The notes under the pieces are model-generated. The model did not search any database, was not told the origin of the DNA, and was given only the letters and a program-made list of their open reading frames with translations. The position numbers and the translations under genes are program-made. Below, in pieces: positions 1 to 5,740 of a DNA stretch of 6,552 nucleotides (its first letter is position 1; every line of letters starts with the position of its first letter). The stretch is from AC-32 sp035473395 (GTDB lineage Bacteria; Actinomycetota; Thermoleophilia; Gaiellales; Gaiellaceae). The stretch lies in NCBI GenBank assembly GCA_035473395.1, contig DATIOF010000023.1, positions 1-6,552 on the forward strand. Direction: 5' to 3'.

Positions 1-164
1 TGTTGCGGGACGTGCCGCGCACCGCGACGGTCGTGGCGGCGACCGACGCCGACCTGTTCGCGCTCGACCGCGACGACTTCCTGCCCGCGGTCACGGGCCA
101 CGCAGCCAGCACCCAGGCGGCCGACGCGGTGATCGGCTCGCGCCTCGGCGTCTCGACCGTGTAA
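1..164 (+). CDS. C-terminal end of a protein with a terminal cNMP-binding domain (5' truncated)
   Basis: An open frame enters from the left edge (first full codon at base 3) and ends at TAA 162-164, giving 53 residues. They contain VPRTATV followed by LFALDRDDF. This is the usual end of a cyclic-nucleotide-binding fold: the arginine of the phosphate-binding cassette (PRTA), then the last beta strand, then the hinge helix region ending in a short GSRLG tail. No DNA-binding helix-turn-helix follows, so this is not a complete Crp/Fnr regulator. In actinobacteria such a terminal cNMP domain is often fused behind a transporter (for example an MFS permease), but the N-terminal part lies outside the window, so the fusion partner is only a guess. 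The next gene starts 10 bases after the stop and also encodes a cNMP domain, so the two are probably co-transcribed. Confidence 0.72.
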   Translation, partial: LRDVPRTATVVAATDADLFALDRDDFLPAVTGHAASTQAADAVIGSRLGVSTV

Positions 165-174
165 GAATTCGCCG

Positions 175-582
175 GTGGCCGGGCCTTCAGTTGAGCTGCT
201 CCAGCGCGTTCCGCTCTTCGCGGCGCTCGAGCCGCGCGAGCTCGAGCGGCTGAGCGGCTCGTTTAAGGAGCGCGTCTTCGAGCCAGGCGAGTCGGTCGTG
301 GCCGAGGGCGAGCATGTCGCGCGCTTCTTCGTGATCGAGAGCGGCGAGGCCGTCGTCAAGGTGCACGGCGACGAGCGAGGCCGCCTGGGTCCTGGTGACT
401 ACTTCGGCGACATCGCCATGATCGACCAGGGCGATCGCACCGCTTCGATCGAGGCCGAGTCCGCACTCACGTGCTACAGCCTCACGTTCTGGGACTTCCG
501 CCCGCTCGTCGAGAGCGACGCCCGCATCGCGTGGCCTCTGCTGCAGGCGATGGCCAAGCGGCTACGCGAGGCCGAGGCCTAG
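175..582 (+). CDS. Stand-alone cyclic-nucleotide-binding (cNMP) domain protein
   Basis: This encodes a 135-residue protein that is almost entirely one cNMP-binding domain (Crp/PKA-regulatory fold). The opening LLQRVPLFAAL and ELERL (about 8-26) form the N-terminal helices. EPGESVVAEGE (36-46) and FFVIESGEAVV (51-61) are the beta-roll strands. GPGDYFGDIAMI (72-83) and GDRTASI (86-92) form the phosphate-binding cassette. The usual FGE is FGD here, but the phosphate-contacting arginine (R88, followed by TA) is kept, so nucleotide binding is plausible. The C-terminal helix (WPLLQAMAKRLREAEA) ends the protein with no helix-turn-helix, kinase or channel part. It could be a partner subunit, a nucleotide sink or a sensor acting through protein contact; this is unknown. 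The GTG start is chosen because LLxxVPLF normally sits within 5-15 residues of a domain start. No good Shine-Dalgarno is seen, and translation may depend on the gene ending 10 bases upstream. The 3' end overlaps the opposing glycerate kinase by 21 bases. Confidence 0.85.
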   Translation: MAGPSVELLQRVPLFAALEPRELERLSGSFKERVFEPGESVVAEGEHVARFFVIESGEAVVKVHGDERGRLGPGDYFGDIAMIDQGDRTASIEAESALTCYSLTFWDFRPLVESDARIAWPLLQAMAKRLREAEA

Positions 583-1455
583 CTCGACAAGGTCCTCGCG
601 GGAACGCGCGGGGTCGCCGCTGAGCGCGAGCGCCTCCACGCCGTCCTCGACCCGTCCACCGAAGAGCACGCAGCGCACGCCGAGCTCCGCGCACGCGCGC
701 ACCGCTTCGCCCGGCGCCTTGCCCTCGAAGCTCGTCCGGTCGACCGTGCCCTCGCCCGTGACGACCAGCGCCACCCGGGCGGCTCGCTCGCGGAAGCCGA
801 CCGCCTCGAGCACGTAGGCCGCGCCCGGGACGAGCTCCGCGCCGAGCGCCGCGAGCGCCGAGCCGAGACCTCCGGCTGCCGCACCGCCAGGAAGGTCGGC
901 GAGGGGCAGGCGCGCGAACCGCAGCTCGAGCTCGCCCACCTCGGCTGCGCTCGCGCCCTTCTGTGGGCCGAACAGCCGCGGCGCTTCCGCGAGCGTGGCC
1001 CGCGTGTCACAGAGCACCGTCGTCGGTGCAGGCAGCTCGTCGAGAGCGTCGAGCAGGCCGGCCCCCGCATCCATCGTCGCCGTGCCGCCGAGGCAGACGA
1101 GCAACCGCTCGCAGGGCCCCGCCCGCGCGATCAGCTCGCCCAGGCCGCCGCTCGAGGCCAAGCGCAGGTCGAGACGAGCCGGATCGAATGGGATCGCGTC
1201 GGCGCTCTCGACGACGACCATTCCATCGGGAAGCGCACGCACCGGCGCCTCGCGCTCGCGCCCGAACGCGTCGTGCACGGTCTCGACCCGAACGACCTCC
1301 GCGCCGAGCACGACCGCGGTTCCCTCGCCGCCGTCTGCCAGCGGCAGCTCCTCTGCCTCGGCGCCTGCGCTTCGGAAGCCGCGGGCCAGCGCTGCCGCAG
1401 CCTCGCCGGCCGAGAGGACGCCCTTGAGGCTAGCCGGGGATGCGAGCGCGAGCAG
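562..1455 (-). CDS. Glycerate kinase (GarK/GlxK family, PF02595), short form
   Basis: Phosphorylates glycerate with ATP (2-phosphoglycerate in the GarK/GlxK family), feeding glycerate from serine, glyoxylate or sugar breakdown into glycolysis; cytoplasmic. The frame starting at the first ordinary start codon (GTG at 1311) gives 249 residues and lacks the family N-terminus. Reading the same frame upstream recovers it: PASLKGVLSA matches the usual APDSFKGSLSA, and LADGGEGT is the family's conserved loop. The only nearby start-like codon that keeps these is CTG at 1455-1453, preceded by GGGGAGG (spacing 3), giving 297 residues. Further motifs (297 numbering): GGTATMDAG 123-131, FGPQKGA 162-168, GGAAAGGLG 190-198, TGEGTVD 233-239, GK 245-246. 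The family is usually about 370-380 residues, so this is compact, but no motif appears broken. It is the last gene of the minus-strand operon and overlaps the upstream membrane-protein gene by 26 bases, consistent with coupled translation. Family assignment is firm; the start codon is uncertain. Confidence 0.87.
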   Translation of the reverse strand: MLALASPASLKGVLSAGEAAAALARGFRSAGAEAEELPLADGGEGTAVVLGAEVVRVETVHDAFGREREAPVRALPDGMVVVESADAIPFDPARLDLRLASSGGLGELIARAGPCERLLVCLGGTATMDAGAGLLDALDELPAPTTVLCDTRATLAEAPRLFGPQKGASAAEVGELELRFARLPLADLPGGAAAGGLGSALAALGAELVPGAAYVLEAVGFRERAARVALVVTGEGTVDRTSFEGKAPGEAVRACAELGVRCVLFGGRVEDGVEALALSGDPARSREDLVELGLGLA

Positions 1456-2509
1456 GTTCCTCCCCGAGCGCCGCCATCGCCTCGGCCTCCTCCTCCTCGG
1501 GCACCTCGGCCTCCGAGGCGTCGGGCATCCGCCGCAGCATCGCGAACGAGAGACCCTCGCGCGCGAGGAACATCAGGCCGACACCGACGCCCACCGACGC
1601 CTCGATCGCCTGAAGCCCGAAGCCGAACGCGATCGCCTGGCCCGCCGGAACGCCGTACTGACGCAACGGGAGCGCGATCGCCGCCTGCAGCAGGCCGATG
1701 TTCCCCGGCCAGAGCGGAAAGAGCGTCGCGACGTTCATCAGCAGCAGCACGAGCGCGGCCGCCGGCAGCGGCGCGTGGATGTCGAAGGCCCGCATCGCGA
1801 CGTAGACCGCGAAGAGCTGGCAGACCCAGCCGAGCGTCTGGAAGATCGCGGCCACCGCCGCCGGGCCCGGCGCGTGCAGCACTGCGAGGCCGGCACGCCC
1901 CATCTCGACCAGGCGTCTTACCGGGCCGACGCCCTCGAGCACCGAGCGGTTGTGGCGCCGCGCGCCGGCGAAGGCGAACGCGAACAGCGCGAACCCGACA
2001 GCGCCGACGATCAGCAGGCTCGCGATCGCCCAGTGCGGGATCTTCGCGGTCGCAAGCACGTAGAGGATCAACAGCGCCGTCGGCACGAGGTCGAACAGGC
2101 GGTGCGCGAAGACCGTCCCGACGAGCACGGCCCAGGTGCCGTTGCCGCGCCCTTGCAGCCGCAGCTTGCGCGTCAGCACCGCGACGCGCGCGAGCTCGCC
2201 GATCCGCCCGGGCAGCACCGCGTTCGCGAACAGCCCCACCGAGAAGGCCGAGAAGACGAGCATGAAGCGCGGGTGCGGCGGCTCCAGGGCCTGGTTGATC
2301 ACCGTGCTCCACGCGAACGCGCGCACGACCACGGAAAGCAGGTTCAGGCCGATCGCCGCGGCGACCCAGTACCACTTGACGGCGTCGAAGGCGTGCCAGA
2401 CCGTGCCCCAGTCCGGGCCGCGCCACCAGAGCAGCGCGATCACGCCCGCCGCGCAGGCGAGCACGGCCACCATCCGGAGCAGCGGCGTACCCGGGATGCG
2501 CAGGTTCAC
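1430..2509 (-). CDS. UPF0104 / lysylphosphatidylglycerol-synthase-type integral membrane protein (flippase-like)
   Basis: This is a 359-residue polytopic membrane protein of the family formed by the membrane part of MprF (PF03706, UPF0104). Members are thought to move or bind lipid-linked substrates; the exact substrate here is unknown. Hydrophobic segments appear at about 11-28, 45-64, 82-98, 126-152, 159-182, 215-240, 246-264, 268-284 and 292-316. The two family signatures are present: PGRIGELAR (100-108, after the third segment) and PLWPGNIGLLQ (265-275). There is no soluble aminoacyl-transferase domain, so it is not a full MprF. A cytoplasmic-looking acidic tail follows the last segment (EVPEEEEAEA and GEE, about 335-352). 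The GTG start overlaps the stop of the upstream glycosyltransferase (GTGA, 2506-2509) and has GGGAG five bases before it (2515-2519), so the two are translationally coupled. That coupling suggests it handles the lipid product or acceptor of the glycosyltransferase; this is inference. Confidence 0.88.
   Translation of the reverse strand: MNLRIPGTPLLRMVAVLACAAGVIALLWWRGPDWGTVWHAFDAVKWYWVAAAIGLNLLSVVVRAFAWSTVINQALEPPHPRFMLVFSAFSVGLFANAVLPGRIGELARVAVLTRKLRLQGRGNGTWAVLVGTVFAHRLFDLVPTALLILYVLATAKIPHWAIASLLIVGAVGFALFAFAFAGARRHNRSVLEGVGPVRRLVEMGRAGLAVLHAPGPAAVAAIFQTLGWVCQLFAVYVAMRAFDIHAPLPAAALVLLLMNVATLFPLWPGNIGLLQAAIALPLRQYGVPAGQAIAFGFGLQAIEASVGVGVGLMFLAREGLSFAMLRRMPDASEAEVPEEEEAEAMAALGEEPARARIPG
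1459..1465 (-). promoter_or_regulatory. Ribosome-binding site supporting a CTG start of the glycerate kinase
   Basis: The minus strand reads GGGGAGG here, followed by AAC and then CTG (1455-1453). It lies inside the 3' end of the preceding membrane-protein gene. The spacing of 3 is shorter than the usual 5-9, but pairing shifted to the upstream G run gives 5-6. It matters because a caller restricted to ATG/GTG/TTG would start at 1311 and drop 48 conserved residues. Confidence 0.45.
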
Positions 2510-3621
2510 GCGAGCTCCCGGTAGATCTCGGCCAGGCGCCGCCCGATGTCGTCCCAGGAGTAGCGCTCCTGCGCGAGCTGCCGCGCGGCCGCCCCGAAAC
2601 GCTCGCGTCGCGGCTCGTCCGCCAGCAGGCCGACGACCGCGTCCGCCAGCGCGTCCGGCTCCCCCGGCGGGACGAGCACGCCTGTCTCGTCCGTCATGAC
2701 GTCACGGTAGCCGCTGATGTCGGAGGCCACGACCGGGGCGGCACAGGCGAAGGCTCGGGTGAGCACCATCCCGAAGCTTTCCCCGCCGAGCGACGGGGCC
2801 ACCAGCGCCTTCGCGCTCGAGAGCTCCGCGGTCAGGTCGTCCTGGCTGAGGAAGCCGAGCGAGTCGATCCCCTCGGGCTCGATGCCCGCCCGGGTCAGCG
2901 CGAGGCGCACCATCAGCGGGTCGGCGCCCACGATCCGCAGCCGGGCGCCGGTGCGGCGGTGGATCTCGGGCCAGGCCCGCAGGAGCACCGGCATTCCCTT
3001 GCGCGGGTCGTGCCGGCCGATGAACACGATCCGGTGCTCGCGGCCGCCGGCCTCGGCGTGCTCCGGGATCAAGACGCCGTTCGGGATCACCTCGAACTCG
3101 CCCGGGAACCAGCGCGAGGCCGACTCGCGAGCCGCGCCGGAGACCGCGATCCGCCGGTCGATCCGGTCCATCAGGAAGCCCCACACCGGACGGCCTGCGT
3201 GCAGCCAGCCAAGGCCGCCGGAGGCGTGAAAGGTCGCGACGATCGGACAGCGCGCCCAGGCCATCGCGGCGGTGCAGATGATGGGCGTCATCGGCTCGTG
3301 CAGGTGCAGCACGTCGAACTGCTCGCGCTCGAGCACCTGCTTCATGCGCGTGACCGTGCGCGGGCTGAGGACGATGTTCGGCAGCGCGCCGTTGGCCGGG
3401 ACGATCACCGAGCGCCCGACCGGGATCACGTCGTCCGGCGGCTCGCCGTGCCGCCCGTGGCGCGGGTGCAGCACGCGCGTGAAGCTCCCCGGCGGGTCGT
3501 TCCCGATCACCGTGCGCGTGTCGATCCCCTGCCCCTGCAGCGCAGCCGCCTGCAGCTCGGCGTGCTCGGGCACGGCGCCCCAATAGGACCAGGAGTACGG
3601 GACGACGATGCCAACCTTCAT
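2506..3621 (-). CDS. GT4 glycosyltransferase, PimA-like (phosphatidylinositol mannosyltransferase type)
   Basis: This 371-residue GT-B enzyme closely resembles mycobacterial PimA, which transfers mannose from GDP-mannose to phosphatidyl-myo-inositol at the inner face of the membrane. Shared features are an N-terminal MKVGIVVPYSWSYWG (PimA: PYS followed by a Gly loop), HLHEP 106-110, VATFHAS 128-134 (His132 matches the PimA active-site His), IPNGV 179-183, GRHDPRKGM 202-210 (Arg203 and Lys208 as the phosphate-binding pair), and LGGESFGMVL 278-287. There is no signal peptide or membrane span; PimA-type enzymes bind the membrane peripherally. One oddity: the EX7E motif begins with Glu281 but the second Glu is Arg289 (ESFGMVLTR). 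That residue normally contacts the nucleotide ribose, so donor use may differ. The ATG start has GAGGGA just upstream. It heads an operon with the membrane-protein and glycerate-kinase genes. Lipid glycosylation is likely; mannose and inositol as the exact substrates are inferred, and I therefore give no gene symbol. Confidence 0.88.
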   Translation of the reverse strand: MKVGIVVPYSWSYWGAVPEHAELQAAALQGQGIDTRTVIGNDPPGSFTRVLHPRHGRHGEPPDDVIPVGRSVIVPANGALPNIVLSPRTVTRMKQVLEREQFDVLHLHEPMTPIICTAAMAWARCPIVATFHASGGLGWLHAGRPVWGFLMDRIDRRIAVSGAARESASRWFPGEFEVIPNGVLIPEHAEAGGREHRIVFIGRHDPRKGMPVLLRAWPEIHRRTGARLRIVGADPLMVRLALTRAGIEPEGIDSLGFLSQDDLTAELSSAKALVAPSLGGESFGMVLTRAFACAAPVVASDISGYRDVMTDETGVLVPPGEPDALADAVVGLLADEPRRERFGAAARQLAQERYSWDDIGRRLAEIYRELA

Positions 3622-3663
3622 CGTCCCTCGATTCTGACGACGCTAGAGGGTCAGCGTGACGGC

Positions 3664-3709
3664 AAAAAGAAGAGTCTCTACCGGCCACCCCGCCGCGGGT
3701 GGCCGGCAG
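3664..3709 (-). terminator. Terminator-like hairpin in the leader of the glycosyltransferase operon
   Basis: On the minus strand, CCGGCCACCC (3690-3681 when read on the plus strand) and GGGTGGCCGG form a perfect 10-bp stem with a 6-base loop. Three further pairs (one G-U) at the base extend it to 3678-3709. It is followed on the minus strand by AGAC and then TCTTCTTTTT (3673-3664). This has the form of an intrinsic terminator reading toward the glycosyltransferase. As no gene lies upstream on that strand before the divergent patatin, it would act within the operon's own leader (attenuation) or stop antisense transcription coming from the patatin region. Its orientation is set by the T tract; the plus strand has no T run after the stem. 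Confidence 0.55.
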
Positions 3710-3743
3710 CGACGGTGCTCGTCCGGCATGGAGGATCGGTGTC

Positions 3744-3760
3744 CCGCCGAGGGACGGCGG
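3744..3760. repeat. Short GC hairpin CCGCCG / CGGCGG
   Basis: CCGCCG (3744-3749) and CGGCGG (3755-3760) form a perfect 6-bp stem around AGGGA. It lies between the terminator-like hairpin and the AAGGTAT palindrome, so a minus-strand leader transcript would contain all three. Short stems of this type arise often by chance in DNA this GC-rich. Confidence 0.35.
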
Positions 3761-3770
3761 TCCCGAGGGG

Positions 3771-3791
3771 AAGGTATATGGGCCATACCTT
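3771..3791. promoter_or_regulatory. 21-bp inverted repeat AAGGTAT-N7-ATACCTT (possible operator)
   Basis: Two perfect 7-bp arms (3771-3777 and 3785-3791) surround ATGGGCC. The arms are A/T-richer than anything around them, which makes a chance match less likely here. The spacing suits a dimeric repressor or MerR-type regulator, and TATATG at the left arm could be a -10 element that would be covered by bound protein. It is 105 bases before the patatin GTG start and 150 bases before the glycosyltransferase start, so it could act on either gene. No regulator gene is in the window. Confidence 0.5.
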
Positions 3792-3841
3792 GTCCGGCCG
3801 AGCGTTACAGGCGAGCTTTTCACGATCGCGGGTACCTGTCA

Positions 3842-3857
3842 TGACCCACGTGGGTCA
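3842..3857. promoter_or_regulatory. Perfect 16-bp palindrome TGACCCACGTGGGTCA (possible operator)
   Basis: The two 8-bp halves are exact reverse complements with no spacer, centred on CACGTG. It ends 38 bases before the preferred GTG start of the patatin gene, which is where a repressor site over a promoter or early leader would sit. Uninterrupted palindromes this long are rare by chance. A TetR-type or other dimeric regulator is possible; nothing in the window identifies it. Confidence 0.55.
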
Positions 3858-3895
3858 AATCGCGGCCGTTGACTCGCTACGCCGCCGGTGAGATC

Positions 3896-5593
3896 GTGAG
3901 CACGCCGCCAGTGTCCGAGGAACGGGAGCACCCGAAGCTCGGCCTTGCCCTTTCCGGGGGCGGTCATCGTGCTGCCTTCTTCCACGTCGGCGTCCTCGCG
4001 AAGCTCGCCGAGCTCGGGCTGCTGCGGCCGGTGCAGGTGATCTCGACCGTCTCCGGCGGCTCGATCATCGGCGCGCTCTACTACCTGCACGTCAAGAACC
4101 TGCTCGAGTCGAAGGCCGACGCGGAGATCACAGACGCCGACTACGTCGAGCTCGTGCGCGCGGTCGAGCAGGAGTACCGCGAGGCCGCCGCGAGCAACGT
4201 GCGCGGCTCGGGCTGGGCGAACCTGCTCGAGAACTTCAGGATGGCGCTCCCGACCTACTCGCGCACGGACCGCGTCGGCGCGCTGTACGAGCGCCGCTTC
4301 TACGCGAAGGCCTGGGGCGACCGGCCCAAGCGCAAGGGTCGGATCGCGATGCGCGACCTGCTGATCGAGCCCAAGGGCCACACCGGCCCGTTCGACCCGG
4401 ACGTCGAGAACCCGCGGCGGAACGCGCCCGTCCCGATCCTGCTGCTCGAGGCGACGACCCTCAACACGGGCCACAACTGGCGCTTCGAGGCGATGTATGC
4501 GGGCGAGCCGCCGCGGCAGGGGACGACCGACCAGGCCGCCCGCGAGGACGTGGACAAGAACGTGATCCTCGAACGAACACGCTGGGATGCACTGCCGGCT
4601 GCCTGCCAGGACTTCCCGCTGGGCGCGGCGGTCGCCGCCTCGGCCTGCTTTCCGGGCGGCTTCCCGCCCGTGATCGTGCCCAAGCTCTTCGACGACCTGA
4701 AGATCGAGCTCGTCGACGGCGGCGTCCACGACAACCAGGGCGTCGAGGGACTCGTCGACCGGCAGTGCACGCACCGGATCATCAGCGACGGCTCGGGCCA
4801 GATGCCCGACCTCGCGCGCCCTTCGACCCGCCTGCCGGCCGTGCTCGGCCGCGTGATCTCGATCTACGGCGACGCCGAGCGCGAGCAGCGGCTGCTCCAA
4901 CTCCTGCAGGCGAGCGACTCGACCGGCTTCATGCATCTGCAGACCGGGCTACCCGCGCACCAGCGGACGCCCGGCGGTCAGGTCTCCGAGAAGGTGGCGA
5001 CGATCGAGTCGACCGACTTCGGCGTGCTCGAGGACGTGCAGCGCGCGCTCGCCCAGGTGCGCACCGATCTCGACTCCTTCTGCGAGGTCGAAGCATGGTC
5101 GCTGATGGCCGACGCCTACCAGCTGACCGACCGCATCGTCCCGACCCGCGCCGCGCTCGCCGCGCTCGGCACTCCAGGGCCCGACGTGGACTGGCCCTTC
5201 GAGGTCGTCGCCGAGCAGCTCGCACAGCCGAGCGACAAGTTCCTCAAGCTGCTGCGCACCTCGAAGCAGCGCTTCCTCAAGCCCGCGCGGATGGTGTCGC
5301 CGTTGCTGCCGCTGACGCTGCTGCTCCTGCTTGCCGCGGTCGGCGCCGCCGCCTATGGCCTCTGGGTGCTGCTGACACCGCACGGGACGGCGCTCTTCAT
5401 CGCGGGGGTCGCCACGCTCGTTGCGCTCGCGATCTACGCGAACTCCGAGAACCGCTTCCTCAAGCCGGTTGCGATCGGGATCTTCGACGTCGTCCTCCCC
5501 GCCCTGCTCGCGATCCCGCTCGTGCTGGTCTCGTGGCTTCAGCTGGGCGCCGGCCGCTGGTGGCTCTCGCTCGGCCGCGCCAACCGGCTCTAA
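3896..5593 (+). CDS. Patatin-like phospholipase with three C-terminal membrane segments
   Basis: This is a predicted lipid acyl hydrolase (patatin/cPLA2 fold, Ser-Asp dyad), 565 residues. LGLALSGGGHRAAF (15-28) gives the oxyanion-hole glycines and arginine. STVSGGSIIG (50-59) carries the nucleophile Ser53. ELVDGGVHDNQG (271-282) supplies the Asp of the DG[GA] motif, Asp274. The nucleophile elbow is T-V-S-G-G rather than the textbook G-x-S-x-G, a variant seen in several bacterial patatins. The long middle section (65-260) is mostly helical and charged. Residues 469-494, 498-515 and 524-549 are hydrophobic segments, with basic residues just before the first (SKQRFLKPAR), so the catalytic domain is probably tethered to the membrane from the N-terminal side. 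The GTG at 3896 is preferred because GGTGAG lies just upstream; TTG 3869 (574 residues) and GTG 3911 are alternatives. The gene diverges from the lipid glycosyltransferase operon. The substrate is unknown. Confidence 0.9.
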   Translation: MSTPPVSEEREHPKLGLALSGGGHRAAFFHVGVLAKLAELGLLRPVQVISTVSGGSIIGALYYLHVKNLLESKADAEITDADYVELVRAVEQEYREAAASNVRGSGWANLLENFRMALPTYSRTDRVGALYERRFYAKAWGDRPKRKGRIAMRDLLIEPKGHTGPFDPDVENPRRNAPVPILLLEATTLNTGHNWRFEAMYAGEPPRQGTTDQAAREDVDKNVILERTRWDALPAACQDFPLGAAVAASACFPGGFPPVIVPKLFDDLKIELVDGGVHDNQGVEGLVDRQCTHRIISDGSGQMPDLARPSTRLPAVLGRVISIYGDAEREQRLLQLLQASDSTGFMHLQTGLPAHQRTPGGQVSEKVATIESTDFGVLEDVQRALAQVRTDLDSFCEVEAWSLMADAYQLTDRIVPTRAALAALGTPGPDVDWPFEVVAEQLAQPSDKFLKLLRTSKQRFLKPARMVSPLLPLTLLLLLAAVGAAAYGLWVLLTPHGTALFIAGVATLVALAIYANSENRFLKPVAIGIFDVVLPALLAIPLVLVSWLQLGAGRWWLSLGRANRL

Positions 5594-5740
5594 TCCGCGG
5601 CCAGAGCCTTCGGATGTGCTCGTTGTTGAGGACGCCGCAGGCTTGAGCCCCTGAGCGCATCTATCAAAGGGGGTCTGGGTAGCTCCTCTCCAAGGGGGGA
5701 GTGGAGGGAGTGCCAGGCTCCCTTGCTAACTGCAGAGAGA

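Larger units (their letters stand above)
3622..3895. other. Divergent intergenic regulatory region
   Basis: This 274-bp gap separates the minus-strand glycosyltransferase operon from the plus-strand patatin gene and must hold both promoters. It contains at least four inverted repeats: 3678-3709, 3744-3760, 3771-3791 and 3842-3857. A fifth small one (ACGCT 3640-3644 with AGCGT 3653-3657) lies 19-36 bases upstream of the glycosyltransferase start. I could not find a convincing -35/-10 pair for either gene. TATATG at 3775-3780 inside one palindrome is a possible plus-strand -10 with no recognisable -35. For the operon, TTGCCG (3666-3661) with TAGCGT (3645-3640) is too closely spaced to trust. 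Confidence 0.6.

Noticed and set aside
1312..1429. A true intergenic gap between the membrane-protein gene and a glycerate kinase starting at GTG 1311
   Set aside because: The upstream in-frame translation contains conserved glycerate kinase motifs, so this stretch is coding.
1131..2426. A 431-residue minus-strand frame overlapping the membrane-protein gene
   Set aside because: Low-complexity Arg/Ala/Gly composition and a complete overlap with a frame that carries the UPF0104 motifs; a shadow frame.
2506..2509. The 4-bp overlap as a programmed frameshift joining the glycosyltransferase and membrane protein
   Set aside because: There is no slippery sequence, both proteins are complete, and GTGA overlap with a GGGAG site is ordinary translational coupling.
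995..2524. A 509-residue open frame on the plus strand opposite the glycerate kinase and membrane-protein genes
   Set aside because: Its translation is dominated by Arg, Ala, Asp, His and Glu with no domain. It is the mirror frame of two well-recognised minus-strand genes, a normal result of high third-position GC.
3674..3709. TCTCTACC beside a stem (plus strand) as the junction of a purine riboswitch
   Set aside because: The partner junctions and loops of the purine aptamer are absent, and the T tract shows the hairpin functions on the minus strand if at all.
3839..4936. A 365-residue minus-strand frame opposite the patatin gene
   Set aside because: Rich in Val, Arg, Asp and Leu without motifs, and antisense to the catalytic domain of a clear patatin.
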